A stretch of 64,000 bases of DNA from Actinomyces graevenitzii C83 (GTDB taxonomy: Bacteria > Actinomycetota > Actinomycetes > Actinomycetales > Actinomycetaceae). Position 1 is the stretch's first letter. Each line of letters opens with the position of its first letter. Location: contig NZ_JH470339.1 in the NCBI RefSeq assembly GCF_000239695.1, positions 215,608 to 279,607 of the forward strand, in the 5' to 3' direction. Below, in pieces: positions 40,930 through 50,025 of this stretch. Below the pieces are notes generated by a model. It was not told the origin of the DNA, searched no databases, and worked only from the letters and a program-made list of their open reading frames with translations. The translations under genes and the position numbers were made by a program.

Positions 40930-43900
40930 CTAAACCCGCGTGCGCAGGGTAGAGCCACCGCCAAGCAGAGGACGTACCTCAATGGCGGCGGGGATAGCGC
41001 GCTTTAGCTCGCTGACGTGAGAAACAATCCCCACTACGCGCCCGCCTGAATGCAAAGCGCCAAGCACATCCATAACCTCAGCCAGCGTGCCCTCATCAAG
41101 GGAACCAAACCCCTCATCAATAAACAGGGTGTTCATTTCGATGCCCCCATTTTGGGTGGCCACCACATCAGCCAAAGCCAGGGCTAAAGCCAAAGACACA
41201 TAGAAACTTTCGCCCCCCGAAAGCGTACGTGGCGAGCGCGTAGTGCCACTTAAATGGTCAACCACCGCCAGACCTAAGCCCTGCTTTTGCTGGCGAGTAT
41301 CTTCCTCGCTATCAACATTAATCAGCTCATAGCGGCCCGCCCCAATCACCCCCAGGCGCTCATTAGCGAACACTAGCACCTGGCGGAAATGGGCCTGCAA
41401 TACCCAAGCAGACAGTGTCAAGCGAGCATGGTTGTCGCCATTGGCGGCGCTAGCCAACGCCAACAGCTGGGCATCTGTAGCGCTAGCTTGGCTGCGGCGG
41501 GCCAGAAGCTTATTGAGCTTAGCTAGCTGCGCGTTTACCTGCCCAGCAAAAGCCTGCCAGGTACTGGCATAGGTTTGGCACGCTTGTGTCTTAGCTTGAG
41601 CCTGCTCTAGCTGGGCCTGGGTTTGCTCCAGCGGGGGAGGGGTCAGCTCAATTCCTGCAAGCTCATCTAAAGCCGCCTGGTTAATCGATAAGGATTTTTC
41701 GTAACTGGCTGCAGCCGCCTTCAAAGCGGTCAAATCTAGGCCGGCAAAAGCCTGGCAGGCCTGCGCATAGCCGTCCTGGGCGTTAGCGGCGCTGGTGTCT
41801 TGGCTTGACTCTGCGGGGGCGGGGCCTGTAGCCGCTTGTGCCGGGGCTGGCTCTGCTGGGACAGGGGCTGTAGCGGTTGACTCTGCCGCCGCTGCCGGTT
41901 TAGCACTGTGCTCAGCAAAGCTCTCACTGGCATGGGCCCATTGCGCAGCGAAACTGTCAGCGGCCTGCTGCGCACGCTTTTTACATTGGTCCAGCTCCTG
42001 GGCGGCGTTAGCCAACTGCTCAAGGGCGGCGGCCAACTGACTCAAATACTCAACCTTCGCGGCTACACTCTCAAATCCCTCACAGCTTAGCGAAGCCGCA
42101 TCGGCGTCAATCTTTTCACCCAACAACTGGATCTCTTTAGCGTCACCAGCCAGGCGAGCCTGGGCCGTCTGATTATCTGCCCGCAGCGCCTCAAGCTGCG
42201 CATTTAGCTCGGCAATCTGCGCCTTACAGCTGCTTGCCTGCTCACTAGCCTGCTGGGCAGCCGTCAGAGCTGCTTTAGCCTCCTGTAACTGCTCGCTAGC
42301 CTGGGCTGGGCTTAGTTGGCAAGGCTGCGCCTCAAGCTGGGCGGCCAGTTTCGTTACCTTTTCACTAGCCTGCGAAAGCTGGCCTTGAACCTCGTTAACT
42401 TCCTCAAGGGCCTGATCTAGCTGGTCTTGGCTGATGTTTTCGCCGCCCTGGGTGGCCGGGGCAGGGTGCTCGGTGGCGCCGCAGACTGGGCAAGGCTCAC
42501 CAGCAACCAAATTTTGTGCCAAGTTCAGGGCCGACTGGCTTAGCCACTGCTCCAACATGTGCTTGTGGCTCTGGCTAGCCTGCTTTAACTCCAGCGCCAC
42601 AAGCTGCTGAAGTTTAAGTGCCTGCTGCTGGTCTTCGACTAGCTGCTCATGGGCTTTAGCTAGTTTCAGGGTCTGGGCGGCTTGCTCCTGGGCCAGCTGG
42701 GCAGCGGGCAAGGTGGCGGCCTGCTCGTTTAGCTGCTCCAAAAGTTCCTGCTTGGAGGCAATCTGGGTGGGTAGCTGGTTTTCGCGTTCGCGTCCCTGGG
42801 CTAGTTTGGCACTGGCGCTTTCGTGGGCCTGGGTTTTGGTCTGTAAATTACGACGTCGTCCGGCTAGCCCCGCCTCTAGCTCCACCTGTGGGCTTAGGGC
42901 TGCCACCTGGGCGGTTAGCTGCACACTTAAGGCCTGGGCACCTCGGTAATCTAAAGGCTGTAAAACAGCTTGCGCGCGCTCATCTGACTCCAGCTGCTCA
43001 AGCTCCAGAGCCTGGCTTAGCTGGCGCTGCGCTACAGCTTGCTGGGCTTGGGCCTGTTTTAGCTGCTCATGCCAAGGCTTTAAGTCAGATAGAGCCTGCA
43101 AAGCCTGAATCTGGGCTAGGCGCTGCCTCTGGGCAGGCCCCTGGGCCACTAGCTGCTCATGCTCTTTAGTAAGCGCCAAATAGCGTTCTTGGCGGGCTGC
43201 CAAATCACGCTGGTATGCAAATTCGCTGCGTAATTTATCTTCCTGTCCTCTAAGCGCGCTCACCTCCAAATTGGCGCAGCGCTGGTTGTGCTCCAGCCAG
43301 GGCGTAAGCGGCTTAAACCGGCTGTCCCAAGCGGTTTCTAGCGGGTCAAACTCGCAGTCAACTTCCGGCACCGGTTCGTAGACCAGGCAGCGCGCCGGGT
43401 CTAACTGGGGCGCCTCGTCTAACAGCGAGGCCAGCACCCCCAAATTGGCGCGCAAGGTGGCGTCTAAAGCTTCCTGATTCTTTTTGACCTTACGGGCACG
43501 CTCAACTAGATCAAGCTGCAAATCTTCAAAAATGGCGGTGCCAAATAGCTCTTGCAGCAGATCTTGGCGGTCTTTTGAAGTTGAACGCAAAAACTGGGCG
43601 AACTTACCTTGCGGTAAAACCACGGTTTGGGTGAATTGCTCGCGGCTTAGGCCCACAATGCGGGTTATTTCAGTGCCGACGTCGCTGGTTTTAGTAAGTG
43701 GTTCGCTTACTTCCCGTAGCTGCTCATCTAGCTTAAATAGCCATGCCTTAGCGTTTTGTTTAGTGACGCCTTTACCGTTTTTCTTAACCCGTTCATAGGC
43801 TGGTTGGCGACGCACCTTATAGTTGCCTGAGGAGGTAGAAAAGATCAGCTCCACCTCAGTTTTGGCCTGTTCATTGGCGTAGCGTGAACGGATGCGACTA

Positions 43901-44091
43901 TCAGAAGAATCTCTGCCGCCAGAAACCTTGCCGTAAAGAGCAAACACAATCGCATCAATGATGGTTGATTTACCCGCTCCGGTAGGGCCAGAGAGTAGGA
44001 AGCGGCCGGCGTCGCTAAAGGCCTCAAAATCAATAACTTCGTGGCCTGGAAATGGCCCCACCGCATCCATGGTTAGCCGCAAAATGCGCAT
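40930..44091 (-). CDS. sbcC: Nuclease complex ATPase SbcC (SMC-like)
   Basis: A 1053-residue Rad50-like ATPase of the SbcCD complex, which opens DNA hairpins and trims blocked double-strand ends. Walker A GPTGAGKST is at 35-43. Long coiled coils run either side of a zinc hook CPVC near residue 533. The signature LSGGESFYVSLALALALADVV lies near 956, followed by a Walker B/D-loop in LFIDEGFGSLDE. The coiled coil is rich in Gln/Ala/Leu, with an Ala/Pro-rich insert (around 715-760). It overlaps sbcD by one base. Length is typical of actinobacterial SbcC. Confidence 0.94.
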   Translation of the reverse strand: MRILRLTMDAVGPFPGHEVIDFEAFSDAGRFLLSGPTGAGKSTIIDAIVFALYGKVSGGRDSSDSRIRSRYANEQAKTEVELIFSTSSGNYKVRRQPAYERVKKNGKGVTKQNAKAWLFKLDEQLREVSEPLTKTSDVGTEITRIVGLSREQFTQTVVLPQGKFAQFLRSTSKDRQDLLQELFGTAIFEDLQLDLVERARKVKKNQEALDATLRANLGVLASLLDEAPQLDPARCLVYEPVPEVDCEFDPLETAWDSRFKPLTPWLEHNQRCANLEVSALRGQEDKLRSEFAYQRDLAARQERYLALTKEHEQLVAQGPAQRQRLAQIQALQALSDLKPWHEQLKQAQAQQAVAQRQLSQALELEQLESDERAQAVLQPLDYRGAQALSVQLTAQVAALSPQVELEAGLAGRRRNLQTKTQAHESASAKLAQGRERENQLPTQIASKQELLEQLNEQAATLPAAQLAQEQAAQTLKLAKAHEQLVEDQQQALKLQQLVALELKQASQSHKHMLEQWLSQSALNLAQNLVAGEPCPVCGATEHPAPATQGGENISQDQLDQALEEVNEVQGQLSQASEKVTKLAAQLEAQPCQLSPAQASEQLQEAKAALTAAQQASEQASSCKAQIAELNAQLEALRADNQTAQARLAGDAKEIQLLGEKIDADAASLSCEGFESVAAKVEYLSQLAAALEQLANAAQELDQCKKRAQQAADSFAAQWAHASESFAEHSAKPAAAAESTATAPVPAEPAPAQAATGPAPAESSQDTSAANAQDGYAQACQAFAGLDLTALKAAAASYEKSLSINQAALDELAGIELTPPPLEQTQAQLEQAQAKTQACQTYASTWQAFAGQVNAQLAKLNKLLARRSQASATDAQLLALASAANGDNHARLTLSAWVLQAHFRQVLVFANERLGVIGAGRYELINVDSEEDTRQQKQGLGLAVVDHLSGTTRSPRTLSGGESFYVSLALALALADVVATQNGGIEMNTLFIDEGFGSLDEGTLAEVMDVLGALHSGGRVVGIVSHVSELKRAIPAAIEVRPLLGGGSTLRTRV

Positions 44092-45326
44092 CAGCGCGCC
44101 TCCTTAACAACTTTTTCATAGCTGCTACGCAAAATCTGGAGCTGGTAGGGATTTAACTCAATACCCATCTCATCCATAAAACCTTGGCTTAACTGCAAGG
44201 GGGAAAGCGTGTTGTCGCGGTTAAGGCGCGGGGAGTCAATTTGCTGGGGCAAATCTGTTTGCTCAAACACACACAAGCCCTTAAAACGCTGCTTGAGTTG
44301 AGCTAAAGCCTGCGGTGGACGCGCTCCAGCCAGGCGTACCCGCAGCCAATGCTCACTGTAGTTATCAAAATCGGGTCCCATTAGCTGCTCAAAAGTGCCG
44401 CTAATAGTGGCAATAGGTTGGAAGCTGGGCACAGCCACCCGCTCCAAGCTAACTAGTCCGGCGCCGTCAAACTCAGCGATAACAGAAGACTTTTCAAACT
44501 CAGCCTCCCCAAAAGACAGGGGCACAGGTGAGCCGCTATAGACCAGTCGCGCCGGTGGGCGGGCAGAGTCTAAGTCACCTAAAGCTATCTCCTGGGGGCG
44601 GTGCAAATGCCCTAAAGCTGCATAGGCCAGGCCCGGGACTTGGGTAAAAAGCGCGCTGGGCACGCTATCAACCCCACCCACGCGAATATCGCGTTCAGAC
44701 TGGCTAGCTTGGCCGCCCACCACAAAAGCATGGGCCATCACCAACACCGGTGTTTTCGGCTTATGCGCCGCCAAATCCGCCTGCACCAGGCGCAGCGCTG
44801 CGCCCACCGCCGCCTCATGGGAGCGCGCCAGCATCTGCCAACTTTGCGGATGCTCCTCGCCCTCAGCCCACACTTGCTCACCCAAAAGCCGCAAGTGAGG
44901 CGGCAAAGTGACCCGGGCGGCGTCGGGATCAAGATAAGGCAGGGGGTAAACCCGCAAACCAACCCGGCCACTGGCGTCGGGAAAGTCATAGCCGCGCCCA
45001 CAATTTTCAATCCGGGCCCCAATAGTTAGGCGCTCATTTAGCTGCTCAGCGTTGAAGCCTAAACGAATATCACTGTCGTGGTTGCCGGCAGTTAACACCA
45101 CGCGGGTCAGCTCAGTTAGCCGCCTAAATGCCTCATCAGCCAGGGCTACCGACTGGGTTGGGGCAACCGCGCGGTCAAAAACATCCCCAGATAGCACCAC
45201 CAAATCAATTTTTTGGTCTTTAACCACCTCAATGAGGTGATCCAAAAAAGCGCTGTGGATCTCATGCAGATCATGGCCGTGGAAGAAACGGCCCAGGTGC
45301 CAGTCGGAAGTGTGCAACACGCGCAT
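44091..45326 (-). CDS. sbcD: Exonuclease SbcD subunit
   Basis: A 411-residue Mre11-like metallophosphoesterase, the nuclease partner of SbcC. Motifs run HTSDWHLGRFFHG (Asp8, His10), LSGDVFDR, AGNHDS and LGHLHRPQ. ATG 45326 is preferred over the track start at 45353 because the family begins MRVLHTSDWH. CACACT also lies six bases before it, fitting the leaderless pattern. It is upstream of sbcC with a one-base overlap and divergent from prfB across about 70 bases. All nuclease metal ligands seem present. Confidence 0.95.
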   Translation of the reverse strand: MRVLHTSDWHLGRFFHGHDLHEIHSAFLDHLIEVVKDQKIDLVVLSGDVFDRAVAPTQSVALADEAFRRLTELTRVVLTAGNHDSDIRLGFNAEQLNERLTIGARIENCGRGYDFPDASGRVGLRVYPLPYLDPDAARVTLPPHLRLLGEQVWAEGEEHPQSWQMLARSHEAAVGAALRLVQADLAAHKPKTPVLVMAHAFVVGGQASQSERDIRVGGVDSVPSALFTQVPGLAYAALGHLHRPQEIALGDLDSARPPARLVYSGSPVPLSFGEAEFEKSSVIAEFDGAGLVSLERVAVPSFQPIATISGTFEQLMGPDFDNYSEHWLRVRLAGARPPQALAQLKQRFKGLCVFEQTDLPQQIDSPRLNRDNTLSPLQLSQGFMDEMGIELNPYQLQILRSSYEKVVKEAR

Positions 45327-45382
45327 AAGCAAAGTGTGCCACTTGCGGCCCATCTAGGCCGACAATTTGCCTGTCGACCCGT

Positions 45383-45388
45383 TAGACT
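45383..45388 (+). promoter_or_regulatory. prfB leaderless -10 box
   Basis: TAGACT (45383-45388) is followed by six bases and the GTG start at 45395, with no Shine-Dalgarno. No convincing -35 is visible. Confidence 0.5.
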
Positions 45389-45394
45389 TAAGCA

Positions 45395-46513
45395 GTGGCC
45401 ATTGATTTTTCAGCTGAAATTGAGCGACTAGAACACACCTACTCTTCCATCGCAGCAGTAACCGACCCGCAAGCACTGCGGGCACGCATCGACGAATTAA
45501 GCGAAAAAGCTGCCGCCCCAGACCTTTGGGATGACCCCGAGGCGGCCCAGGTGGTCACCAGCGCCCTGTCCCACGCCCAGGCTGAACTGGCCCGCGTGGA
45601 GAAGTTAGGCGAGCGCATTGAAGACCTACAAGCCATGGTGGAGCTAGCTGAGGAAGAAGAAGGCGACGAGCGCGAGGCTATCCTCGACGAGGCCGGCGCT
45701 GACCTGGAAGCTATCTCCAAAGACCTGGCAGACCTAGAAATCCGCACCCTGCTTTCGGGCGAATACGATCAGCGCGACGCCGTAGTAACTATCCGTTCAG
45801 GCGCCGGCGGTGTGGATGCGGCAGACTTCGCCCAGATGCTGCTACGCATGTACTTGCGTTGGGCTGAACGCCACGAATACCCGGTTAAAGTGCTGGACAC
45901 CTCCTACGCTGAAGAAGCTGGTCTAAAGTCGGTTACCTTCGAGGTACACGCCCCCTACGCTTACGGCACGCTTTCGGTTGAGGGCGGCACCCACCGCCTG
46001 GTGCGTATCAGCCCCTTCGATAACCAGGGCAGGCGCCAGACTTCATTTGCGGCGGTTGAGGTTATTCCTCTGATTGAATCCACCGACCACATCGAAATTC
46101 CCGAAACCGACATCCGCATTGATGTCTTCCGTTCCTCAGGCCCGGGCGGTCAGAGCGTTAACACCACTGACTCGGCTGTGCGCATCACCCACTTGCCCAC
46201 CGGCCTGGTGGTGTCCATGCAGGATGAAAAGTCCCAGATTCAAAACCGCGCCGCCGCTATGCGCGTGCTGCAGTCGCGACTGTTGCTGTTAAAGCAGCAG
46301 GAAGAAGACGCCAAGAAGAAGGAACTGGCTGGCGACGTTAAGGCCTCCTGGGGTGACCAGATGCGCTCCTACGTGCTCAACCCCTACCAGATGGTTAAGG
46401 ACCTGCGCACCAACTACGAGGTGGGTAACCCTGAGTCTGTGTTCGACGGCGACATTGACGGCTTCATCGACGCCGGTATCCGCTGGCGCAAGCAGCAAGA
46501 AAACGCTGAGTAA
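45395..46513 (+). CDS. prfB: Peptide chain release factor 2
   Basis: A 372-residue class I release factor for UGA and UAA. The stop-codon recognition motif SPF lies near residue 206-208 ([10 protein letters not shown]). The peptidyl-tRNA hydrolysis motif GGQ is near 249-252 in [19 protein letters not shown]. The gene is in one frame from GTG 45395 and lacks the UGA programmed frameshift of E. coli prfB, as in other Actinobacteria. It is divergent from sbcD. A U-rich hairpin terminates it (46575-46613). Confidence 0.97.
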   Translation: MAIDFSAEIERLEHTYSSIAAVTDPQALRARIDELSEKAAAPDLWDDPEAAQVVTSALSHAQAELARVEKLGERIEDLQAMVELAEEEEGDEREAILDEAGADLEAISKDLADLEIRTLLSGEYDQRDAVVTIRSGAGGVDAADFAQMLLRMYLRWAERHEYPVKVLDTSYAEEAGLKSVTFEVHAPYAYGTLSVEGGTHRLVRISPFDNQGRRQTSFAAVEVIPLIESTDHIEIPETDIRIDVFRSSGPGGQSVNTTDSAVRITHLPTGLVVSMQDEKSQIQNRAAAMRVLQSRLLLLKQQEEDAKKKELAGDVKASWGDQMRSYVLNPYQMVKDLRTNYEVGNPESVFDGDIDGFIDAGIRWRKQQENAE

Positions 46514-46574
46514 GCGTCAGGAGCAAGAAGGCGCCAAGTACAAGAAAGCACCAAGTAAGCGCCAACTAAAACGC

Positions 46575-46613
46575 TAGTGGCCAGCCGGTTTAAACCCGCT
46601 GGCCACTACTTTT
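46575..46613 (+). terminator. prfB terminator
   Basis: TAGTGGCCAGC (46575-46585) pairs with GCTGGCCACTA (46598-46608). The enclosed GGTTTAAACC adds a second stem. CTTTT follows on the plus strand. Confidence 0.85.
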
Positions 46614-46647
46614 AGGGGTGCTTTAGGTACGACTTTTTGGGGGCGGT

Positions 46648-47319
46648 TTAGGCACGCACCCAGGTTTTTACGCGCCAGCGGGCATCGCCACTAAGCGGAC
46701 GCCAATGGCTATCGCTAGCGCTAGCTTCTAGACGGAAACGTGAATAATCCACTTGGGGAGCCAGGGTTAACTGGCGCCCATGCAATGGTCCCAGCTTGGC
46801 GCGGGCGTCTAGCTCCAGCTCGCTAATCACCAGCACATCAGCCAGGTCGCTATCTAAAGCCAGCTGATACACCTGGGCTCCACCTACCACCCAAACCCTT
46901 GGGAAAGTACGGTAAATGCCCTCACGTGGATCTGGGCCCAGGCCCGCGCCAGCCAACTGCAAAGCTTCATCTAGGGTGGAGGCGCAGGTAGGCCCAGCCA
47001 CGCCCCGGCGGGTAAGCACCACACAGTTACGTCCAGGTAGGGCCCCACCTAGCGAATGCCAGGTGCGCGAACCCATAACCACGCCGCAGCCCATGGTGGC
47101 GGCCCGAAAATGCTTGAAATCAGCCGGCACCCGCCAGGCCATGTCGCCGTCAACCCCAAGCACGCCGTCGTCAGACTGGGCCCAAATCAGCCCCACGCGC
47201 CCCAAAGCTGGAGACAAAGCCGGCGCCGTCGCCCCAGAGCCAGCTACAGGGCCAACCACCGCAGAATCAGCGCCAAAGCCATCCCCAACACGGCCAGAGG
47301 CAGCAACTACACCGCTCAC
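46648..47319 (-). CDS. folA: Dihydrofolate reductase with N-terminal extension
   Basis: A 223-residue enzyme making tetrahydrofolate. The DHFR core starts near residue 43 with [30 protein letters not shown], including the catalytic acidic residue, and continues [11 protein letters not shown] and VVLTRR. About 40 residues of Gly/Ala/Ser-rich sequence precede it. The start GTG at 47319 overlaps the thyA stop (GTGA), which favours coupling. A GTG at 47196 would yield the usual 182-residue enzyme. It follows thyA, its natural partner because ThyA consumes the folate that FolA regenerates. Confidence 0.92.
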   Translation of the reverse strand: MSGVVAASGRVGDGFGADSAVVGPVAGSGATAPALSPALGRVGLIWAQSDDGVLGVDGDMAWRVPADFKHFRAATMGCGVVMGSRTWHSLGGALPGRNCVVLTRRGVAGPTCASTLDEALQLAGAGLGPDPREGIYRTFPRVWVVGGAQVYQLALDSDLADVLVISELELDARAKLGPLHGRQLTLAPQVDYSRFRLEASASDSHWRPLSGDARWRVKTWVRA

Positions 47320-48167
47320 ACCGCTACCGGAGCCTTAATCGTGGGGTGGTGGCGGTAGCCCTCAGAAGCATCAATGTCATCCATCTGATAGCTGTCAATC
47401 GAATCAGCCCGGTTAAGACGCAAAGTGGGGAAGCTATAAGCCTGCGGCACCCGGCTAAGCTGCGTGCGCACCTGCTCCAAGTGGTTCAAATAAATGTGGC
47501 AGTCCCCGCCAGTCCACACCAGCTCACCGGGCTGCAAACCGGTTTGCTGCGCCAACATATGCACTAGCAGCGCATAAGAAGCAATATTGAACGGCACCCC
47601 TAAGAATAGGTCGGCGCTGCGCTGATAAATCTGCAAAGACAGTTTGCTATCGGCCACATAGCACTGGAAGAAAGCATGACAAGGCGCCAGCGCCATATCC
47701 TGCAAAGCCCCCACATTCCAGGCCGAAACAATCATCCGGCGCGAATCAGGGTTAGCCCGCAAATCCGCAACTAGCTGCGCAATCTGGTCATAGGTGGCCC
47801 CGTCAGCACCCTGCCAGCTACGCCACTGGTGCCCATAAACCGGCCCCAGCTCACCGGCGGCGTCGGCCCACTCATCCCAAATAGTGATGCCGCGCTCTTG
47901 CAACCAACGCACATTAGTGTCGCCACGCAAAAACCACAGCAGCTCACCCTTAACCGCCTTCATAGCCACAAACTTGGTGGTAATACGCGGAAAACCCTTG
48001 CTTAGGTCATAGCGCAACTGGCGGCCAAAAACACTGAGCGTGCCCGTACCGGTGCGGTCAGATTTACGGGCGCCACTGGTGAGTACCTCAGCTAAAAGCT
48101 CCTCATAGGCCACGTCAACGCCTTCAGGCGCGGTCAGTCCCATAGCTTCCAAAAAGGGGTAGCTCAT
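47316..48167 (-). CDS. thyA: Thymidylate synthase
   Basis: A 283-residue ThyA-type enzyme converting dUMP to dTMP with methylene-THF. The nucleophile is Cys163 in [11 protein letters not shown], and [19 protein letters not shown] and the Arg-rich phosphate site [11 protein letters not shown] are conserved. DHFR follows with a four-base overlap, and the EcsC-like gene lies upstream, overlapping by four bases. This is the classical enzyme, not ThyX. The three genes look like one transcript. Confidence 0.96.
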   Translation of the reverse strand: MSYPFLEAMGLTAPEGVDVAYEELLAEVLTSGARKSDRTGTGTLSVFGRQLRYDLSKGFPRITTKFVAMKAVKGELLWFLRGDTNVRWLQERGITIWDEWADAAGELGPVYGHQWRSWQGADGATYDQIAQLVADLRANPDSRRMIVSAWNVGALQDMALAPCHAFFQCYVADSKLSLQIYQRSADLFLGVPFNIASYALLVHMLAQQTGLQPGELVWTGGDCHIYLNHLEQVRTQLSRVPQAYSFPTLRLNRADSIDSYQMDDIDASEGYRHHPTIKAPVAV

Positions 48168-48868
48168 AGGTCGATAACCTTGCTTTCGTCTAAGTCCAGG
48201 TCTACAACTTTGAGGGAGGAAACTAGATCCGCAGTATGATCCTGCATCGCCACCTGGGTGGACTCAATCACCTGCCGGGCCAGGGAACGTCCACCCCACC
48301 AGCCCACAGCTGCGCCAATCCCCAGGGGAGCCAGGCGCCCAGCGGCCACGCCCAACACCTTGCGCCCGGCATACTTAGCGGCGCGAGTAGCCAGTTTGGC
48401 GTTAACCGTACGCACCGTGGAAATAGGCAGGGTGTTAACCAGCTGCCCCACCCACACCAGGGACTGCATCCCTAGCTGGCCCTCAATAATTTCCTGGCCC
48501 TCCTTGCCCAGCAGGGCGCTGAGTAGCAGGGTACGACGGCGCTCGCGGTCTACTACGGAAATGCCCTGTAGCTGGGCTACGGTGAGCACATAGTAGGCGG
48601 CTTGCACGAAAAATGCGGCAGTTTGGGCCGTGGTTAGGCCCGCTGCCGCAATGGTGCCAACTGAAGGCAGAGCGGCGGCAGTACCTACCGCCCCGCTAGA
48701 TAGCGAAACGTCACGCACTAGGGCGCGCCCAGCCAATTCCACCAGTTCCTCAGTGGTGGCGTGGGGGTTTTGGGCCCGCATGCGCTCGGCGCGCACAACC
48801 ACCCGGTCTGCCGGAATGGATAGGGCCTTATCTAGTGCAGTTTCAAACTTGCTAGGTTCTAGGGACAA
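48164..48868 (-). CDS. EcsC-like membrane-associated protein
   Basis: A 234-residue protein with a soluble start, an amphipathic or hydrophobic region at about 60-105 ([36 protein letters not shown]) and another at about 165-195 ([19 protein letters not shown]). The patterns of Ala/Gly helices recall the EcsC family, whose members are often of unknown function. I assign it weakly. It overlaps thyA by four bases and is 28 bases from the OsmC gene on the same strand. No catalytic motif is evident. Confidence 0.6.
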   Translation of the reverse strand: MSLEPSKFETALDKALSIPADRVVVRAERMRAQNPHATTEELVELAGRALVRDVSLSSGAVGTAAALPSVGTIAAAGLTTAQTAAFFVQAAYYVLTVAQLQGISVVDRERRRTLLLSALLGKEGQEIIEGQLGMQSLVWVGQLVNTLPISTVRTVNAKLATRAAKYAGRKVLGVAAGRLAPLGIGAAVGWWGGRSLARQVIESTQVAMQDHTADLVSSLKVVDLDLDESKVIDL

Positions 48869-48896
48869 GCCCCCGCTCCCTTCAGTTAGTGGTTAA

Positions 48897-49346
48897 TTAG
48901 GCGATAGGGGTGCCGTTAAGGCGGGTGGTTACGTGGGCACCGTGCTCTACCGTGTGGCCTACCGTGCAGTAACGGTCAATGGCTACATCCACGCGTTCGC
49001 GTAGCTTGGCCAGCTGGTCTTCATCTAGGCCGGCTAGGGCTGCGTCAATGTCAACGGTGAAGGATTCATAGCGCTCTTCAGCCTCGTTTTTGACGGTGGC
49101 GGCCACGGCGGTCAGCTGGCCGTTTTCACCCAGTTCGCGGGCGATACGGTGGTCAGCTGAAAGGGTCTGGCAGGTGAGCAGGGCGATTTTCATCAGCTCA
49201 CCGGGGGTGAAGTTACCTTCGCCGCCAATCTCAACGCTTACGCCGGCCTCGTTTCCGGCCAGGTAGTGGCGGGTGCCTAGGCGCTTAGCCCAAACCCCGG
49301 CGGCGGGTAGGTTAGCAGGGACAAGTTCAGGGTGTAGCTCGCTCAT
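48897..49346 (-). CDS. OsmC-family protein
   Basis: A 149-residue OsmC/Ohr-like protein. Cys59 (LLTCQTLSADHRIAREL) and Cys127 (DRYCTVGHTVEHG) are the two conserved peroxidatic-type cysteines of the family. The ATG at 49346 is preferred; the track begins at a TTG two codons earlier. In studied OsmC/Ohr proteins these cysteines reduce organic hydroperoxides. The presence of both suggests activity, though the substrate is unknown. It precedes the EcsC-like gene on the same strand. Confidence 0.88.
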   Translation of the reverse strand: MSELHPELVPANLPAAGVWAKRLGTRHYLAGNEAGVSVEIGGEGNFTPGELMKIALLTCQTLSADHRIARELGENGQLTAVAATVKNEAEERYESFTVDIDAALAGLDEDQLAKLRERVDVAIDRYCTVGHTVEHGAHVTTRLNGTPIA

Positions 49347-49466
49347 GTGCAATATCTTTACATGCTGCGCCGCTAGCCGGCATAGCTATTGCTTGCGGCG
49401 CAATGGACTTTGTGCCCGGCAGGTGGCCTCGCTAGGGCTGCGGCCGGGCAGGCAGTTTGGGTGCGC

Positions 49467-49991
49467 CTAGTTGGCGCTGCGAGCGGCCAGGTACTTAGCG
49501 GCGCATGCCAGCTCATAGGCGACGGCGTCGTCGGAGAACTTCAGGGCGCTACGTAAGATGCGCTCACCAAAAAGCGGGATCGCCAAAGTCGCATCAATAT
49601 CCACATTTAGCTCGCATCCCGAGGCAGTGGGGGCTAGGGTGCCCTGGCCGCTTAGCTTGAGCGGCACCCCGCTGATCTGGGTGGCAATTTGGCCCTGGTA
49701 GCTTGAGTCGGCCTGAGGCTGGGTGCACCAACGTTGGGCCAGCGCTAGGTTTACCTCACCCTTTATAAAACGGCTGGCGTTGGCAGGAATAACGCGGGGG
49801 CTCACGGCGGCCTTGGTGAGCGTACCCTGCCAGGTTTTACCGGCGGCGTCGGTGCTGGTGGGCAGGGCACTAGCGTGCAAATTTTCTAGCGGGGCCTTAC
49901 CGAAACGGATTAGTTGGTAGTCAGGGTCATTAAACATCGACAAAATCTGTTCACAAGGAGCCGGATAATTAATTTTTACTGATGTACGCAT
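49467..49991 (-). CDS. DUF2505-family protein (START/polyketide-cyclase-like)
   Basis: A 174-residue lipid-transfer-like fold protein: MRTSVKINYPAPCEQILSMFNDPDYQLIRF is a typical START/SRPBCC opening, with RVIPANASRFIKGEVNLALAQRW and CELNVDIDATLAIPLFGERIL matching DUF2505. Ligand unknown. Its ATG lies only 34 bases from the divergent PdtaS-like gene. A CAGGCT six bases before the start hints at leaderless transcription. It is not in an operon with the OsmC gene, which is 114 bases away. Confidence 0.83.
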   Translation of the reverse strand: MRTSVKINYPAPCEQILSMFNDPDYQLIRFGKAPLENLHASALPTSTDAAGKTWQGTLTKAAVSPRVIPANASRFIKGEVNLALAQRWCTQPQADSSYQGQIATQISGVPLKLSGQGTLAPTASGCELNVDIDATLAIPLFGERILRSALKFSDDAVAYELACAAKYLAARSAN

Positions 49992-50013
49992 GAGATAAGC
50001 CTGCCATGCGCGC

Positions 50014-50019
50014 TAGGCT
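50014..50019 (+). promoter_or_regulatory. Leaderless -10 box of the PdtaS-like gene
   Basis: TAGGCT (50014-50019) is followed by six bases and ATG 50026. The opposing DUF2505 gene starts 35 bases away, so the two promoters must overlap. Confidence 0.5.
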
Positions 50020-50025
50020 GGAGTC

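Noticed and set aside
45395-45500. Programmed +1 frameshift in prfB
   Set aside because: The gene is open in one frame from the GTG; no internal UGA slip site is needed.
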